NCBI GenBank assembly: GCA_045130275.1
Contig: JBGUPL010000081.1
Span: forward strand, 1-64,000
DNA length: 64,000 nucleotides
Direction: 5' to 3'
Source: F23-D06 sp045130275
GTDB taxonomy: Bacteria > Bacteroidota > Bacteroidia > Bacteroidales > WCHB1-69
Shown: positions 40,708-49,103 of the stretch, piece after piece
Layout of the letters: each line of letters starts with the position of its first letter
Position numbering within the stretch: the stretch's first letter is position 1
Program-made: the position numbers and the translations under genes
The notes under the pieces: model-generated
What the model saw: the letters and a program-made list of their open reading frames with translations, nothing else
What the model was told of the DNA's origin: nothing
Database searches by the model: none

Positions 40708-41631
40708 TTAATAAATGCCTAAAAGTTTCAAGATCAACGCCATACGCACATACATGCCGTTTTTGGCTTGTTGGAAGTATTGCGCTCTGGGATCGTCATC
40801 GACTTCGGTGCTGATTTCGTTGACGCGCGGCAGCGGGTGCAGGATGTAGGTGTCGGGACGGGCGTAGGACATCTTCTCCTTGTCGAGGATGAAGCGGTCT
40901 TTCAGGCGGATGTAGTCCTCTTCGTTAAAGAAGCGTTCGCGTTGGACACGGGTCATGTAGAGGAAGTCGAGTTGGTTCATATAGGGCTCCATTTGATCAA
41001 CCTCTTCGAAGGGGATGCCTTTTTTGCGGACTACTTCCTCGCGGATGTATTCCGGCACGCGCAGTTCCTCGGGGGAGATGAAGATGAAGCGGACACCCTC
41101 GTAGTTGCTGAGGAACTTGACGAGGGAGTGCACGGTGCGGCCGAACTTGAGATCACCGCAGAAACCGTAGGTTTTGTTTTCCACACTTCCACGAAGCCGT
41201 TCGATGGTGAGGATGTCGGTGAGGGTTTGTGTGGGGTGCTGGTGGCCGCCGTCGCCGGCGTTGATCAACGGCATGTGGATGTAGTGGCTGGCCAGACGCG
41301 GGGCGCCCTCCTTGGGATGACGCATCGCCGCGATGTCGGCGTAGCATTCCACGGTGCGGAGTGTGTCAGCGATGCTCTCACCCTTCGCGGTGGACGAGGA
41401 CGCGGCTTCGGAGAAACCGATGACCTGGCCGCCCAAACGCAGCATGGCCGTCTCGAAACTTAGGCGCGTACGGGTGCTCGGCTCATAAAAAAGAGTTGCC
41501 AGGATCTTGCCTTCGCAACTCTTGCTGTACTTCGCCGGATCGGCGATGATCTGGTGACCCAAATCGAAAATTTCGCGGAATTCCTCGCGCGTGAAATCGT
41601 TCGGGTCGATCAAACTTCTGTTTTTTAACAT
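40708..41631 (-). CDS. pyrB: Aspartate carbamoyltransferase catalytic chain
   Basis: 307 residues. The carbamoyl-phosphate loop STRTR (52-56) and HPTQTLTDI (aspartate/CP binding) are present, with HPLPRVNEIS near the C-terminus. It catalyses carbamoyl phosphate + aspartate to carbamoyl-aspartate, the second step of pyrimidine synthesis, and assembles with PyrI. Unusually for this genome it has a strong Shine-Dalgarno AGGAGG (minus strand, 41638-41643) and a distant TATTTTTG promoter (41722-41729), giving a ~90-nt leader. Confidence 0.95.
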   Translation of the reverse strand: MLKNRSLIDPNDFTREEFREIFDLGHQIIADPAKYSKSCEGKILATLFYEPSTRTRLSFETAMLRLGGQVIGFSEAASSSTAKGESIADTLRTVECYADIAAMRHPKEGAPRLASHYIHMPLINAGDGGHQHPTQTLTDILTIERLRGSVENKTYGFCGDLKFGRTVHSLVKFLSNYEGVRFIFISPEELRVPEYIREEVVRKKGIPFEEVDQMEPYMNQLDFLYMTRVQRERFFNEEDYIRLKDRFILDKEKMSYARPDTYILHPLPRVNEISTEVDDDPRAQYFQQAKNGMYVRMALILKLLGIY

Positions 41632-41637
41632 AATAAA

Positions 41638-41643
41638 CCTCCT
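41638..41643 (-). promoter_or_regulatory. Strong Shine-Dalgarno of pyrB
   Basis: AGGAGG on the minus strand, seven bases before the ATG. Such a clear site is uncommon in Bacteroidota and is not seen at the neighbouring genes; it may reflect high or regulated translation. Confidence 0.6.
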
Positions 41644-41721
41644 ATATTTTTAATAATTAACTACTTCCACACTTCGCATCGGCTTTTTTCTCCCCTTAAT
41701 TTACCAAAACTAAAACCAATG

Positions 41722-41729
41722 CAAAAATA
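41722..41729 (-). promoter_or_regulatory. -7 element for pyrBI
   Basis: TATTTTTG on the minus strand, about 90 bp upstream of the pyrB start. Confidence 0.5.
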
Positions 41730-41856
41730 ATATTTTTTTATGTTGTTGGCTGCCGGGGCAAAAAAAAATGTTGTGCCGAGTATTGGTCGAATGAAAATAG
41801 GTAACAATGGAACAATTTTTGTCGTTTTAAGGACATTGCCATCTCACAAAAGGATG

Positions 41857-41864
41857 TATTTTTG
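41857..41864 (+). promoter_or_regulatory. -7 element for PCMD-type gene
   Basis: TATTTTTG, 29 bp before ATG 41893 and 62 bp before ATG 41926. It excludes the much earlier start at 41740. Confidence 0.6.
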
Positions 41865-41925
41865 CAATTTCTTTTTTTTGTATGGCTTTTTTATGAAAAT
41901 ACGCTTTGTCATAGATACTTACGGA

Positions 41926-42876
41926 ATGAAAATCAAGCTGATGCTGGTGTTTTCTCTACTCTCTTTTTCTCTCCTTGCGCAGGAAAAAGTAGAGTATTTG
42001 CCTTATGGAAAAATGGATTCCTGGACAGTGCGCTACATAAAGGAGTCGATTTTGCTAGGCGGCAAAACACGTGCTTTGTATGTCATCGCTAAGACGGACA
42101 CCATCCGCCAGAACAAGCCCTACCCTTATGGAAAGAACGGTTCCCCGTGGGCGACGAGTAATGCTTATGCCAGAGTTTGCGGAGTGGAGAAGGCTGCCGT
42201 GTCAGTCACTCCGGAGCGTCGGGGCAACGGCTATTGCTGCAAATTGGAAACTTCCCTGCAGACAGTCAAGGCCGTTGGCATTGATCTCAAAGCCCTTGCT
42301 ACCGGAAGCTTGTTTATGGGGCGGCTTCTTGATCCGGTGACATTGGAAGGCATCAAAGTGCCGATGAAAGCCATCGATATGGGTGTGCCTTTCACGAAGC
42401 GCCCAGTTGCGCTTTTACTTGATTACAAAGCCGTTATCCAACAGGGAAAACCGATGGTCCATGCCACAGGCTCCACAAAAGTGACTACTGTCCAAGGGCA
42501 AGACTCTGGTGAAATCGTCCTGTTTCTACAGCATCGTTGGGAGGATGCCAACGGCAATATTTTCGCTTATCGGGTGGGAACGGCGACGGAACGCATCACC
42601 AAAAGCATCCCCAACTGGGAGAACAATCACCGTCTGCCCATACGCTATGGCGACATCACCCATTCCCCAGATTTCAAGTCTTGGGAGAAATTAGCCAAGG
42701 ACCGTTTCATGGCTCGCAATTCGAAAGGAAAGATGGTGCCCGTGCAAGAAGTTGGCTTCAAGGCGGATGCGACACCCACACATATCATTCTGCAAATCTC
42801 CGCAGGTTGCCAGGAACCATTCACAGGCTGTCCCGGCAACGTGGTTTGGTGCGACAATATCCGGTTGGTGTACTGA
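41926..42876 (+). CDS. Secreted PCMD-type (putative carbohydrate metabolism domain) protein
   Basis: 316 residues from ATG 41926, which begins the best signal peptide (MKIKLMLVFSLLSFSLLAQ); ATG 41893 adds 11 residues. The mature part resembles Bacteroidota PCMD proteins: YGKMDSWTVRYIKESILLGG, a central GYCCKLET and TKRPVALLLDYKA, and the C-terminal CWDNIRLVY-type ending (VVWCDNIRLVY, 'W-x-D-N-I-r-L-x-Y'), which is characteristic of that beta-sandwich domain. Likely a surface or periplasmic glycan-binding protein. The next gene is a sugar kinase, but has its own promoter. Confidence 0.72.
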   Translation: MKIKLMLVFSLLSFSLLAQEKVEYLPYGKMDSWTVRYIKESILLGGKTRALYVIAKTDTIRQNKPYPYGKNGSPWATSNAYARVCGVEKAAVSVTPERRGNGYCCKLETSLQTVKAVGIDLKALATGSLFMGRLLDPVTLEGIKVPMKAIDMGVPFTKRPVALLLDYKAVIQQGKPMVHATGSTKVTTVQGQDSGEIVLFLQHRWEDANGNIFAYRVGTATERITKSIPNWENNHRLPIRYGDITHSPDFKSWEKLAKDRFMARNSKGKMVPVQEVGFKADATPTHIILQISAGCQEPFTGCPGNVVWCDNIRLVY

Positions 42877-42937
42877 TTTGCGCCTCTTTGCCAGCCAGCG
42901 ATTAGCTATAACCGTAGCCCCCGACCTCAAAAAATCG

Positions 42938-42945
42938 TATCTTTG
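42938..42945 (+). promoter_or_regulatory. -7 element for xylB
   Basis: TATCTTTG, 24 bp before ATG 42970. Confidence 0.65.
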
Positions 42946-42969
42946 CCGACAGATATTTAGATTCGCTAT

Positions 42970-44460
42970 ATGGATTGTTTCTTAGGCATTGATTTAGGCA
43001 GCTCGTCCGTGAAAGTTTGCGTTTTGGACGGCGAAAGTGGACAGATAATCGCTAAAAGTTTTGCCCCGGCAACTGAGGCACCGATTCTTTCCGTCCGTAG
43101 CGGATGGGCAGAGCAGAATCCCGATGATTGGTGGTCTTACATGAAAACGGCATTGCGGCAGGCAATGGTGTCAGGACATGTCCAAGCCGAAGATGTAAAA
43201 GCCATAGGCATTACGTATCAAATGCATGGATTGGTGCTGGTTAACAAGGACTTGCACGTTCTTCGTCCATCTATTATTTGGTGTGATAGTCGTGCGGTAC
43301 CCTATGGGGATAATGCTTTCAATGCCCTTGGACACGACTTTTGCCTTTCTCATCTGCTCAATTCACCCGGCAATTTCACGGTCGCGAAACTTGCTTGGGT
43401 GCGGGAGAACGAGCCCGAAATTTTCTGCCGTATATATAAATATATGTTGCCTGGTGATTATTTGGCTATGCGTATGACTGGCGAGGTGAGAACCACTGTG
43501 CCGGGTCTTTCCGAGGGAATGAGTTGGGATTTTGTTGATAACAAGTTGTGTGACAAGTTGTTGACCTATTTCGGAGTTCCTTCGGAAATGGTGGCTGAAC
43601 AAGTTTCCACATTTGGTGAACAAGGAAGGATTACGGCATCCGCGGCTGTTGAATTGGGGCTGTGTGAAGGTACGCCGGTCTGTTATCGAGCTGGAGACCA
43701 GCCAAACAACGCTTTTTCCCTCAATGTGCTGAATCCCGGTGAGGTGGCGGCCACGGCGGGCACTTCCGGGGTGGTGTATGGCATCAGTGAGTGTGTGAAT
43801 ACGGATCCTCTTTCGCGTATCAATATGTTTTCGCATGTGAACTATACTGCCGGGAAACCGCGTATCGGGGTGATGCACTGCACCAATGGTGTAGGCATTC
43901 TCAATGCTTGGATGAAGCGGATGGTAGCCTCGAATCATTCTTATGACCAATTTAACGACCTGGCTGCGCAGGCTCCTGTGGGTTCCGATGGGGTGATAGT
44001 TCTGCCTTTTGGAAACGGGGCAGAACGCATTTTGGAAAATCGTCAGGTGGGGGCATCAATTCACGGTGTTAATTTCAACACTCATAATGCCAGCAATTTG
44101 GCTCGAGCTGCACAAGAGGGTGTCGCGTTCTCGTTTAAGTACGGGATGGCTGTTATGCAAGCGACAGGGATGAATACGAAAGTGATTCGTGCGGGGCGTG
44201 CCAATTTGTTCCTGAGTCCAGTTTTCCGTACTACGTTGGCCACGATCGCTGATGTGGAAATCGAGTTGTACGACACTGATGGTGCCCGGGGAGCGGCAAC
44301 TGGCGCTGCGTTGGGAAGCGGTTTTTACGCGCATACAGATGAGGCCTTCAGCGCTTTGCATAAAATAGAAGTGGTGGCTCCGGTTAGGAACCACCACGAC
44401 CAATGTTTGGAAGCTTATTCCCGCTGGGAACATGCCCTGCGGCGGGAACTTAATGCTTAG
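42970..44460 (+). CDS. xylB: Xylulokinase-type FGGY sugar kinase
   Basis: 496 residues. FGGY carbohydrate kinase: phosphate-1 motif GIDLGSSSVKV, ITYQMHGLV (the 'QmHG' substrate loop of xylulokinases), WCDSRAV, GDQPNNAF carrying the catalytic Asp, and GAATGAALGSGF near the C-terminus. Xylulose is the best-guess substrate because of the QMHG motif. No xylose isomerase or transporter lies nearby, so the gene stands alone. The TAG stop overlaps the convergent ftsZ stop (44457-44460). Confidence 0.9.
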   Translation: MDCFLGIDLGSSSVKVCVLDGESGQIIAKSFAPATEAPILSVRSGWAEQNPDDWWSYMKTALRQAMVSGHVQAEDVKAIGITYQMHGLVLVNKDLHVLRPSIIWCDSRAVPYGDNAFNALGHDFCLSHLLNSPGNFTVAKLAWVRENEPEIFCRIYKYMLPGDYLAMRMTGEVRTTVPGLSEGMSWDFVDNKLCDKLLTYFGVPSEMVAEQVSTFGEQGRITASAAVELGLCEGTPVCYRAGDQPNNAFSLNVLNPGEVAATAGTSGVVYGISECVNTDPLSRINMFSHVNYTAGKPRIGVMHCTNGVGILNAWMKRMVASNHSYDQFNDLAAQAPVGSDGVIVLPFGNGAERILENRQVGASIHGVNFNTHNASNLARAAQEGVAFSFKYGMAVMQATGMNTKVIRAGRANLFLSPVFRTTLATIADVEIELYDTDGARGAATGAALGSGFYAHTDEAFSALHKIEVVAPVRNHHDQCLEAYSRWEHALRRELNA

Positions 44461-45860
44461 TCAGCGAATCCGTGAAACACATCATCCACATCGTCCTTTA
44501 ACTCATAGAGGACAGCGTTGTTGGCCTCTTCCACGGTGACCTGTGCCCGGTTTTGTGATGACGTAAACAGTTCAGTGCGGTTGATGGTCGGTGTGTTAAC
44601 GATAGTGGAAAAAACGCTTTCATCGTTGTAATCTATAGGAGAGAATGAATCGTTGCTTGGTTGGGGAAAGCCCAGATTGTCGAAAAGGGGGACCGGCTCA
44701 GATATCATTTCAACTGCTATGTCCTTATTTTGCAGTTTCATCTCCTGTTGGGAGGGCTGGCTGTTCTGGATTTGTTCGATTTGGGTGTCGGAAATAGTGC
44801 TTTCCGGTGAGTCTTCCACCACAGACACGATATTTTCGCCTGTGGTGTTGATTACGACACTAGGCTCCTCGTGGTTATTGGAGTTGAAGTTGGTGACCAC
44901 GAGGGAGAGCTTGACGTTGTCACCGAGGGTCTCGTCCACACCGTGTCCCCAGATAACGTGCACGTTATCGGCCTGCATGTCATCGAAACGGTCTTGCAGA
45001 ATCTCAAGTTCGCCCATGGTGATTTGCTTGGTGGGACCGTAGGTGACGAAGAACAGGAAGTTCTTGGCGTCGCTGATGTCGGCATTCTCGAGCAGCGGGC
45101 AGTTGAGCACGTCGTCGAGCACTTTCTGGATGCGGTCCTCGCCTTGTGCGGTGGCGATGCCGAGGAGGGCCTTGCCGCTGTGTTCCATGATGGATTTAAC
45201 GTCATTGAAGTCGACGTTTTGTCCGTGGGTGACGGTGATGATTTCGGCCACGCATTTCACGGCGTTTTTGAGAATATCGTCAACCTCCCCGTAAGCCTCG
45301 TTAATGGGCAGGGAGTTGTAGTATTTCATCAGGTTTTGGTTGTTGACGATGATGAGGGAGTCCACGTATTTGGACATTTCCTCAATGCCGGATTCAGCGG
45401 CGGCTTTGATGCGCTTGCCCTCGAACTTGAAGGGTTCGGTGACTACGCCAACGGTGAGGATGCCCATGTCTTTGGCCACTTTGGCGACCACTGGGGAAGC
45501 GCCCGTGCCCGTGCCTTTGCCCATACCCGCGGCGATGAAAAGCATCTTCGTGTTCTCACCGATGAATTCCTTGATTTTGTCCTCGCATCCGGTGGCGAAG
45601 TTGCGCGCCACTTCAGGATTGGCACCAGCTCCGAGACCGTTGCCGAGTAACAGTTTGTCTTGGATTTTGCAGGCTTCGAGATGGCATCTGTCTGTGTTGC
45701 AGACCAAGTAGTCAACGCCTTGGATGCCCTCAGCGTACATGTGTTGGACGGCATTGCTGCCGCCGCCGCCAACACCTATCACTTTGATGGAGGATGAATT
45801 TTCTTTCGCTCCGAAATCAGGTGTAAAATTGATTGATTCTTCCATATTATTTTTTGTCAT
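44457..45860 (-). CDS. ftsZ: Cell division protein FtsZ
   Basis: 467 residues. Tubulin-like GTPase forming the division ring. GGGGSNAVQHM (nucleotide binding), the tubulin signature GMGKGTGTGASP, and the T7 loop NVDFNDV for GTP hydrolysis are present. The core is followed by a long acidic/polar linker (about 335-445), and the C-terminus reads ELKDDVDDVFHGFAD, without the usual [IL]PxFLR-type conserved peptide. Third gene of ftsQ-ftsA-ftsZ. 4-bp antisense overlap of its stop with xylB. Confidence 0.96.
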   Translation of the reverse strand: MTKNNMEESINFTPDFGAKENSSSIKVIGVGGGGSNAVQHMYAEGIQGVDYLVCNTDRCHLEACKIQDKLLLGNGLGAGANPEVARNFATGCEDKIKEFIGENTKMLFIAAGMGKGTGTGASPVVAKVAKDMGILTVGVVTEPFKFEGKRIKAAAESGIEEMSKYVDSLIIVNNQNLMKYYNSLPINEAYGEVDDILKNAVKCVAEIITVTHGQNVDFNDVKSIMEHSGKALLGIATAQGEDRIQKVLDDVLNCPLLENADISDAKNFLFFVTYGPTKQITMGELEILQDRFDDMQADNVHVIWGHGVDETLGDNVKLSLVVTNFNSNNHEEPSVVINTTGENIVSVVEDSPESTISDTQIEQIQNSQPSQQEMKLQNKDIAVEMISEPVPLFDNLGFPQPSNDSFSPIDYNDESVFSTIVNTPTINRTELFTSSQNRAQVTVEEANNAVLYELKDDVDDVFHGFAD

Positions 45861-45888
45861 TACTTTCGGTTAGTGGTTTTGCCTGTGG

Positions 45889-47265
45889 TTATGAAATTGT
45901 TTCAAAAAAGTTGGACAAGGTTTTTTTGAGCTTTTCCAACAACTGTTTAGGAGGTCTCGGCGTTGTAGGTACTTTCGGTTCATCATCTTTTTCGACAAAT
46001 GAGTTGGGCACTTCGTCCACATAATCGGCAATGTGGAAGTTTTTTGTTTCCTCCTCAATGCCGTATTTGAGAAGACCGAGGGCTGTGGAGTACAAAGGCT
46101 GTTTCAGTTCGTTGGAGAGGGAGTCGGCAAAGCCGATGCCGGGGATTCCGATGCGGGTGTTGAGACCGAGATCGTATTGGCAGAGTTCCACCAGATGGCG
46201 GAGTTTGGCTCCACCGCCAGTGAGCACGAGGCCAGCTCCGTTCTGGAGCATTTTCATGCAACCGGAATTTTCCAGCTCTTTCTTCACGAATCCAAGGATG
46301 TCGTTGTGGACACGGCTGTAGATGATTTTTGCCAGCTGCTCGTCCGTGATTTTCAACGGCGGAAGACCGTGAGGGCGAAGAATGGTGCTTACCCGGCTGG
46401 CACTGCTTTTTTCGGGGATACAGCTACCGTGGTTGATTTTCAGTTCTTCGGCAGTGTCTTCGGGAATGTTGCACACGTTGGCGATATCCTTGGTGATCAC
46501 GGATCCTGCGAAAGGAATCACTTTGCTGAACACGGGGTGACCGTTTTGGAAAATGACCATATCGGTGGTGCCGCCACCGATGTCAATCAACACCACGCCG
46601 CGGCGCTTGTCGTCATCCGTCAGACAAGAAAGCCCGGATGCGATGGGTTCCAGAATGAGGTCTTCAGTCTTGATGTTGACATTGGATATACAAGTGTTTA
46701 TCTTTTTGATCTCCTGGATGTTGCCGGTGATGATTTGATAGTAACCCGTGATCTTTGTGCCTAACTCTCCCACGGGATCGAGTGATTCGTGGCTGGCACC
46801 GTCCGCGGAATCCTCAATGATGTATTTTTGCGGGATGATGGTGATGATCTCTTGATCCGGCGGGAGGGCAATATGTTCCACGTCCTGTCTCATGGAATCA
46901 AGTTCTTCCTGTGTGATCAGCGCGTTATGGTTTGAGCGGAAGATGTAGTGTTTGCAGTTTGCTGTACGGATGTGACGGGCGGCGATGCCTGCGTAAACGC
47001 TGTTGATGCTGTCAATCCTTGCGTGACTGGATGCCAGCTGCACGGAGGTCTTGATGCTTTCTTGGGCCTTGAGCAAGTTCATGATGAGACCGAATTCAAC
47101 ACCCTTGGATGCAGATTTCCCGTGACCGAGAATCTCGATTTTGCCCCGGTTGTTCAAGTATCCGACGATCGTGGCCACCTTCGTCGTGCCGATGTCGAGA
47201 CCGACCACGATGTCGCTGGCCATTTTGTTGCTTGCAAAACTGTTTGATGAGTAGTTGTTATCCAT
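45889..47265 (-). CDS. ftsA: Cell division protein FtsA
   Basis: 458 residues. Actin-like ATPase that tethers FtsZ to the membrane. VGLDIGTTKVATIVG (phosphate 1), the SHS2 (1C) domain insertion around SIKTSVQLASSHARIDSINS, VLIDIGGGTTDMVIFQNG (phosphate 2) and GGGAKLRHLVELCQY are visible. A C-terminal amphipathic helix (LLEKLKKTLSNFFETIS) is the membrane-targeting sequence. 28 bp before ftsZ. Confidence 0.95.
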   Translation of the reverse strand: MDNNYSSNSFASNKMASDIVVGLDIGTTKVATIVGYLNNRGKIEILGHGKSASKGVEFGLIMNLLKAQESIKTSVQLASSHARIDSINSVYAGIAARHIRTANCKHYIFRSNHNALITQEELDSMRQDVEHIALPPDQEIITIIPQKYIIEDSADGASHESLDPVGELGTKITGYYQIITGNIQEIKKINTCISNVNIKTEDLILEPIASGLSCLTDDDKRRGVVLIDIGGGTTDMVIFQNGHPVFSKVIPFAGSVITKDIANVCNIPEDTAEELKINHGSCIPEKSSASRVSTILRPHGLPPLKITDEQLAKIIYSRVHNDILGFVKKELENSGCMKMLQNGAGLVLTGGGAKLRHLVELCQYDLGLNTRIGIPGIGFADSLSNELKQPLYSTALGLLKYGIEEETKNFHIADYVDEVPNSFVEKDDEPKVPTTPRPPKQLLEKLKKTLSNFFETIS

Positions 47266-47275
47266 ACGCGCGGTT

Positions 47276-48052
47276 TTATTTTCTTGTTGCTATTATTCGG
47301 TTTTTGTAGCGGGCATCCAGTTGGGCGTATGTGTTGTAGCCCTTGTGGGATAGTCCGTTCTCATACACGGTCTTGAGATTTTTGAGTTTCTCTGCTGCGT
47401 TCTCTGTGGAGCCGAAAAGGATGGACTGCCCACCGACAGCACTGGTCAGTTCGATGTCATTTTGACCGTTGATGTATATTTGCCGGAACATGGCTTGGTA
47501 AAAGTCGTTCCCTTGGATGATTTTGGTCAGTTCTAGGGCGTCCTGGATTGCGTGGGAAGCTTTCTTCCCGATTTTGAAAGTGTTGGAGATGTTTCCGTTG
47601 ACAATCATCAGGTAGTCTTTCATCTTGGAGGTGAAAGGCACTGTGTTGCCGTCGTTGTCAACGAAATAATGGTCTCCGTTCGGCGTGAACACGTGTAACA
47701 CGATTTCTCTAAGGGTGTAGTCGATTACCAGTTTTTTCCCGGCGAAATGGATGAAGTTCACGCTGGCGATGTACGGGTTTGCTTTCAACCGGTTGGTGAT
47801 CTCGCCCAGATCAATCTCTTTCACCGCCTTACCGATCACCTCGATCTCCGCCGATGATATGATCTGCTCCACGTCCTTGGGACTCACGGTGACACTCTCG
47901 TTTTGCGTATGAACCACTGCAGAAATACGTTCACAACGCTGTTTCGGCATGAAGACACATGCCAAAATAAATATCACCAACAAAGTGATACTCAGCAGAA
48001 TACGAACTATCGGCTTGACGTATTTCATACAAGTTTGCACAATTACTTTCAA
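47276..48052 (-). CDS. ftsQ: Cell division protein FtsQ
   Basis: 258 residues. Short cytosolic N-terminus, membrane helix (about 13-35, IVRILLSITLLVIFILACVF), then the POTRA region IGKAVKEIDLGEITNRLKANP and the beta domain FINGQNDIELTSAVGGQSIL. Single-pass divisome scaffold that binds FtsB/FtsL. First gene of ftsQAZ here; murC and other mur genes that often precede ftsQ in Bacteroidota are not upstream, which instead has nadK and buk. Confidence 0.88.
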   Translation of the reverse strand: MKVIVQTCMKYVKPIVRILLSITLLVIFILACVFMPKQRCERISAVVHTQNESVTVSPKDVEQIISSAEIEVIGKAVKEIDLGEITNRLKANPYIASVNFIHFAGKKLVIDYTLREIVLHVFTPNGDHYFVDNDGNTVPFTSKMKDYLMIVNGNISNTFKIGKKASHAIQDALELTKIIQGNDFYQAMFRQIYINGQNDIELTSAVGGQSILFGSTENAAEKLKNLKTVYENGLSHKGYNTYAQLDARYKNRIIATRK

Positions 48053-48194
48053 TCTGACAAAATTAAAATTAATAATCTTTTTTTAAGATTATTTTCCGAT
48101 AAAAAAATAAACACAATATTGTTGAAATATCGGCAATCCTTTCGGTCGGCTTTTGACGGGCGCCACCCGTTCCGATTTGCTGAATTTTACTTGA

Positions 48195-48242
48195 CCAACA
48201 GCCAACAGCCAATAGCCAATAGCTAATAGCCAACAGCTAATC
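48195..48242. repeat. AGCCAAC/AGCCAAT heptamer array at nadK stop
   Basis: CCAACAG, CCAACAG, CCAATAG, CCAATAG, CTAATAG, CCAACAG, CTAATCG (7-bp period). On the minus strand the first heptamer begins at the nadK stop (GATTAGCTG). Confidence 0.8.
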
Positions 48243-49103
48243 GTTCCTTTTGTCCAACCCCCACAGCAGTTTTTCGCGGATGGTGGCGTAGAAGTTGGCG
48301 TTGTCGAACAGCACCGTACGGATGGTGAACTGCTCTTTGGTGATGTGCAGTTTGACGTTGTCGTTAAGGATAACTCGCTGCGTGTCAACACATAGGGAAT
48401 ATCTTCCGCCGCGCCCTTGCACGGTAATGTCCAATTCTTGCGATGCCGGGATGACTAATGGGCGGACGCTGAGCGAGTGGGACGCGATAGGGGTGAGCAC
48501 TACCACGTCGGTCTGCGGGTGCAGGATGGGGCCGCCGCAGCTCATCGAGTAGGCCGTCGAGCCCGTCGGGGTGGCCACAATCAGACCGTCGGCCCAATAA
48601 GTGTTGATGTGCTGTCCGCCGGTTGAGACGGAGATGGCGTTGATGGAGTCGCTGTCGGTGGCACGGATGGTCACGTCGTTCACTACGAAGTGTGTGTCCA
48701 AGGACAGGGGCTCGCTGCCCTCGATGTGGAGCAGCGAGCGCGATTCCAAGGTGTATTGTTGATTGAGAAGCATGCGTATGCAAGCTTCAAAGTTGTCTTT
48801 TTTGATGGCTGACAAAAAGCCAACGCGCCCAGTATTGATGCCCACCAAGGGGATTCCGAGGTCGCCGATTAAGTTGGCGGCGTCGATGAACGAGCCGTCA
48901 CCCCCAATGGAAATCATAAAGTCCACATTGCCAATATGTTGCAGGTCCAAATATGACTCAAATCGCTGAATTTCAGTGTTTTGGCATGAAATATTATTGT
49001 GCGCCATCACCCTGCAACAGTTTTTTTGCAAAAGGGCGACGACCGAGTCGATAAGGGTCTGCGGTCCGGCACCGGGACGGCTGTAGAGCGCGAACGTGAG
49101 CAT
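48237..49103 (-). CDS. nadK: NAD kinase
   Basis: 288 residues from ATG 49103 (MLTFALYSRPGAG). The longer frame adds 36 residues from inside buk and is not used. NADK phosphorylates NAD to NADP. The GGDGSFIDAA motif (phosphate/ATP site) and the second glycine-rich PTGSTAYSMSCGGPIL are present. Start and buk stop overlap (TAATG), so they are translationally coupled. Confidence 0.93.
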   Translation of the reverse strand: MLTFALYSRPGAGPQTLIDSVVALLQKNCCRVMAHNNISCQNTEIQRFESYLDLQHIGNVDFMISIGGDGSFIDAANLIGDLGIPLVGINTGRVGFLSAIKKDNFEACIRMLLNQQYTLESRSLLHIEGSEPLSLDTHFVVNDVTIRATDSDSINAISVSTGGQHINTYWADGLIVATPTGSTAYSMSCGGPILHPQTDVVVLTPIASHSLSVRPLVIPASQELDITVQGRGGRYSLCVDTQRVILNDNVKLHITKEQFTIRTVLFDNANFYATIREKLLWGLDKRND

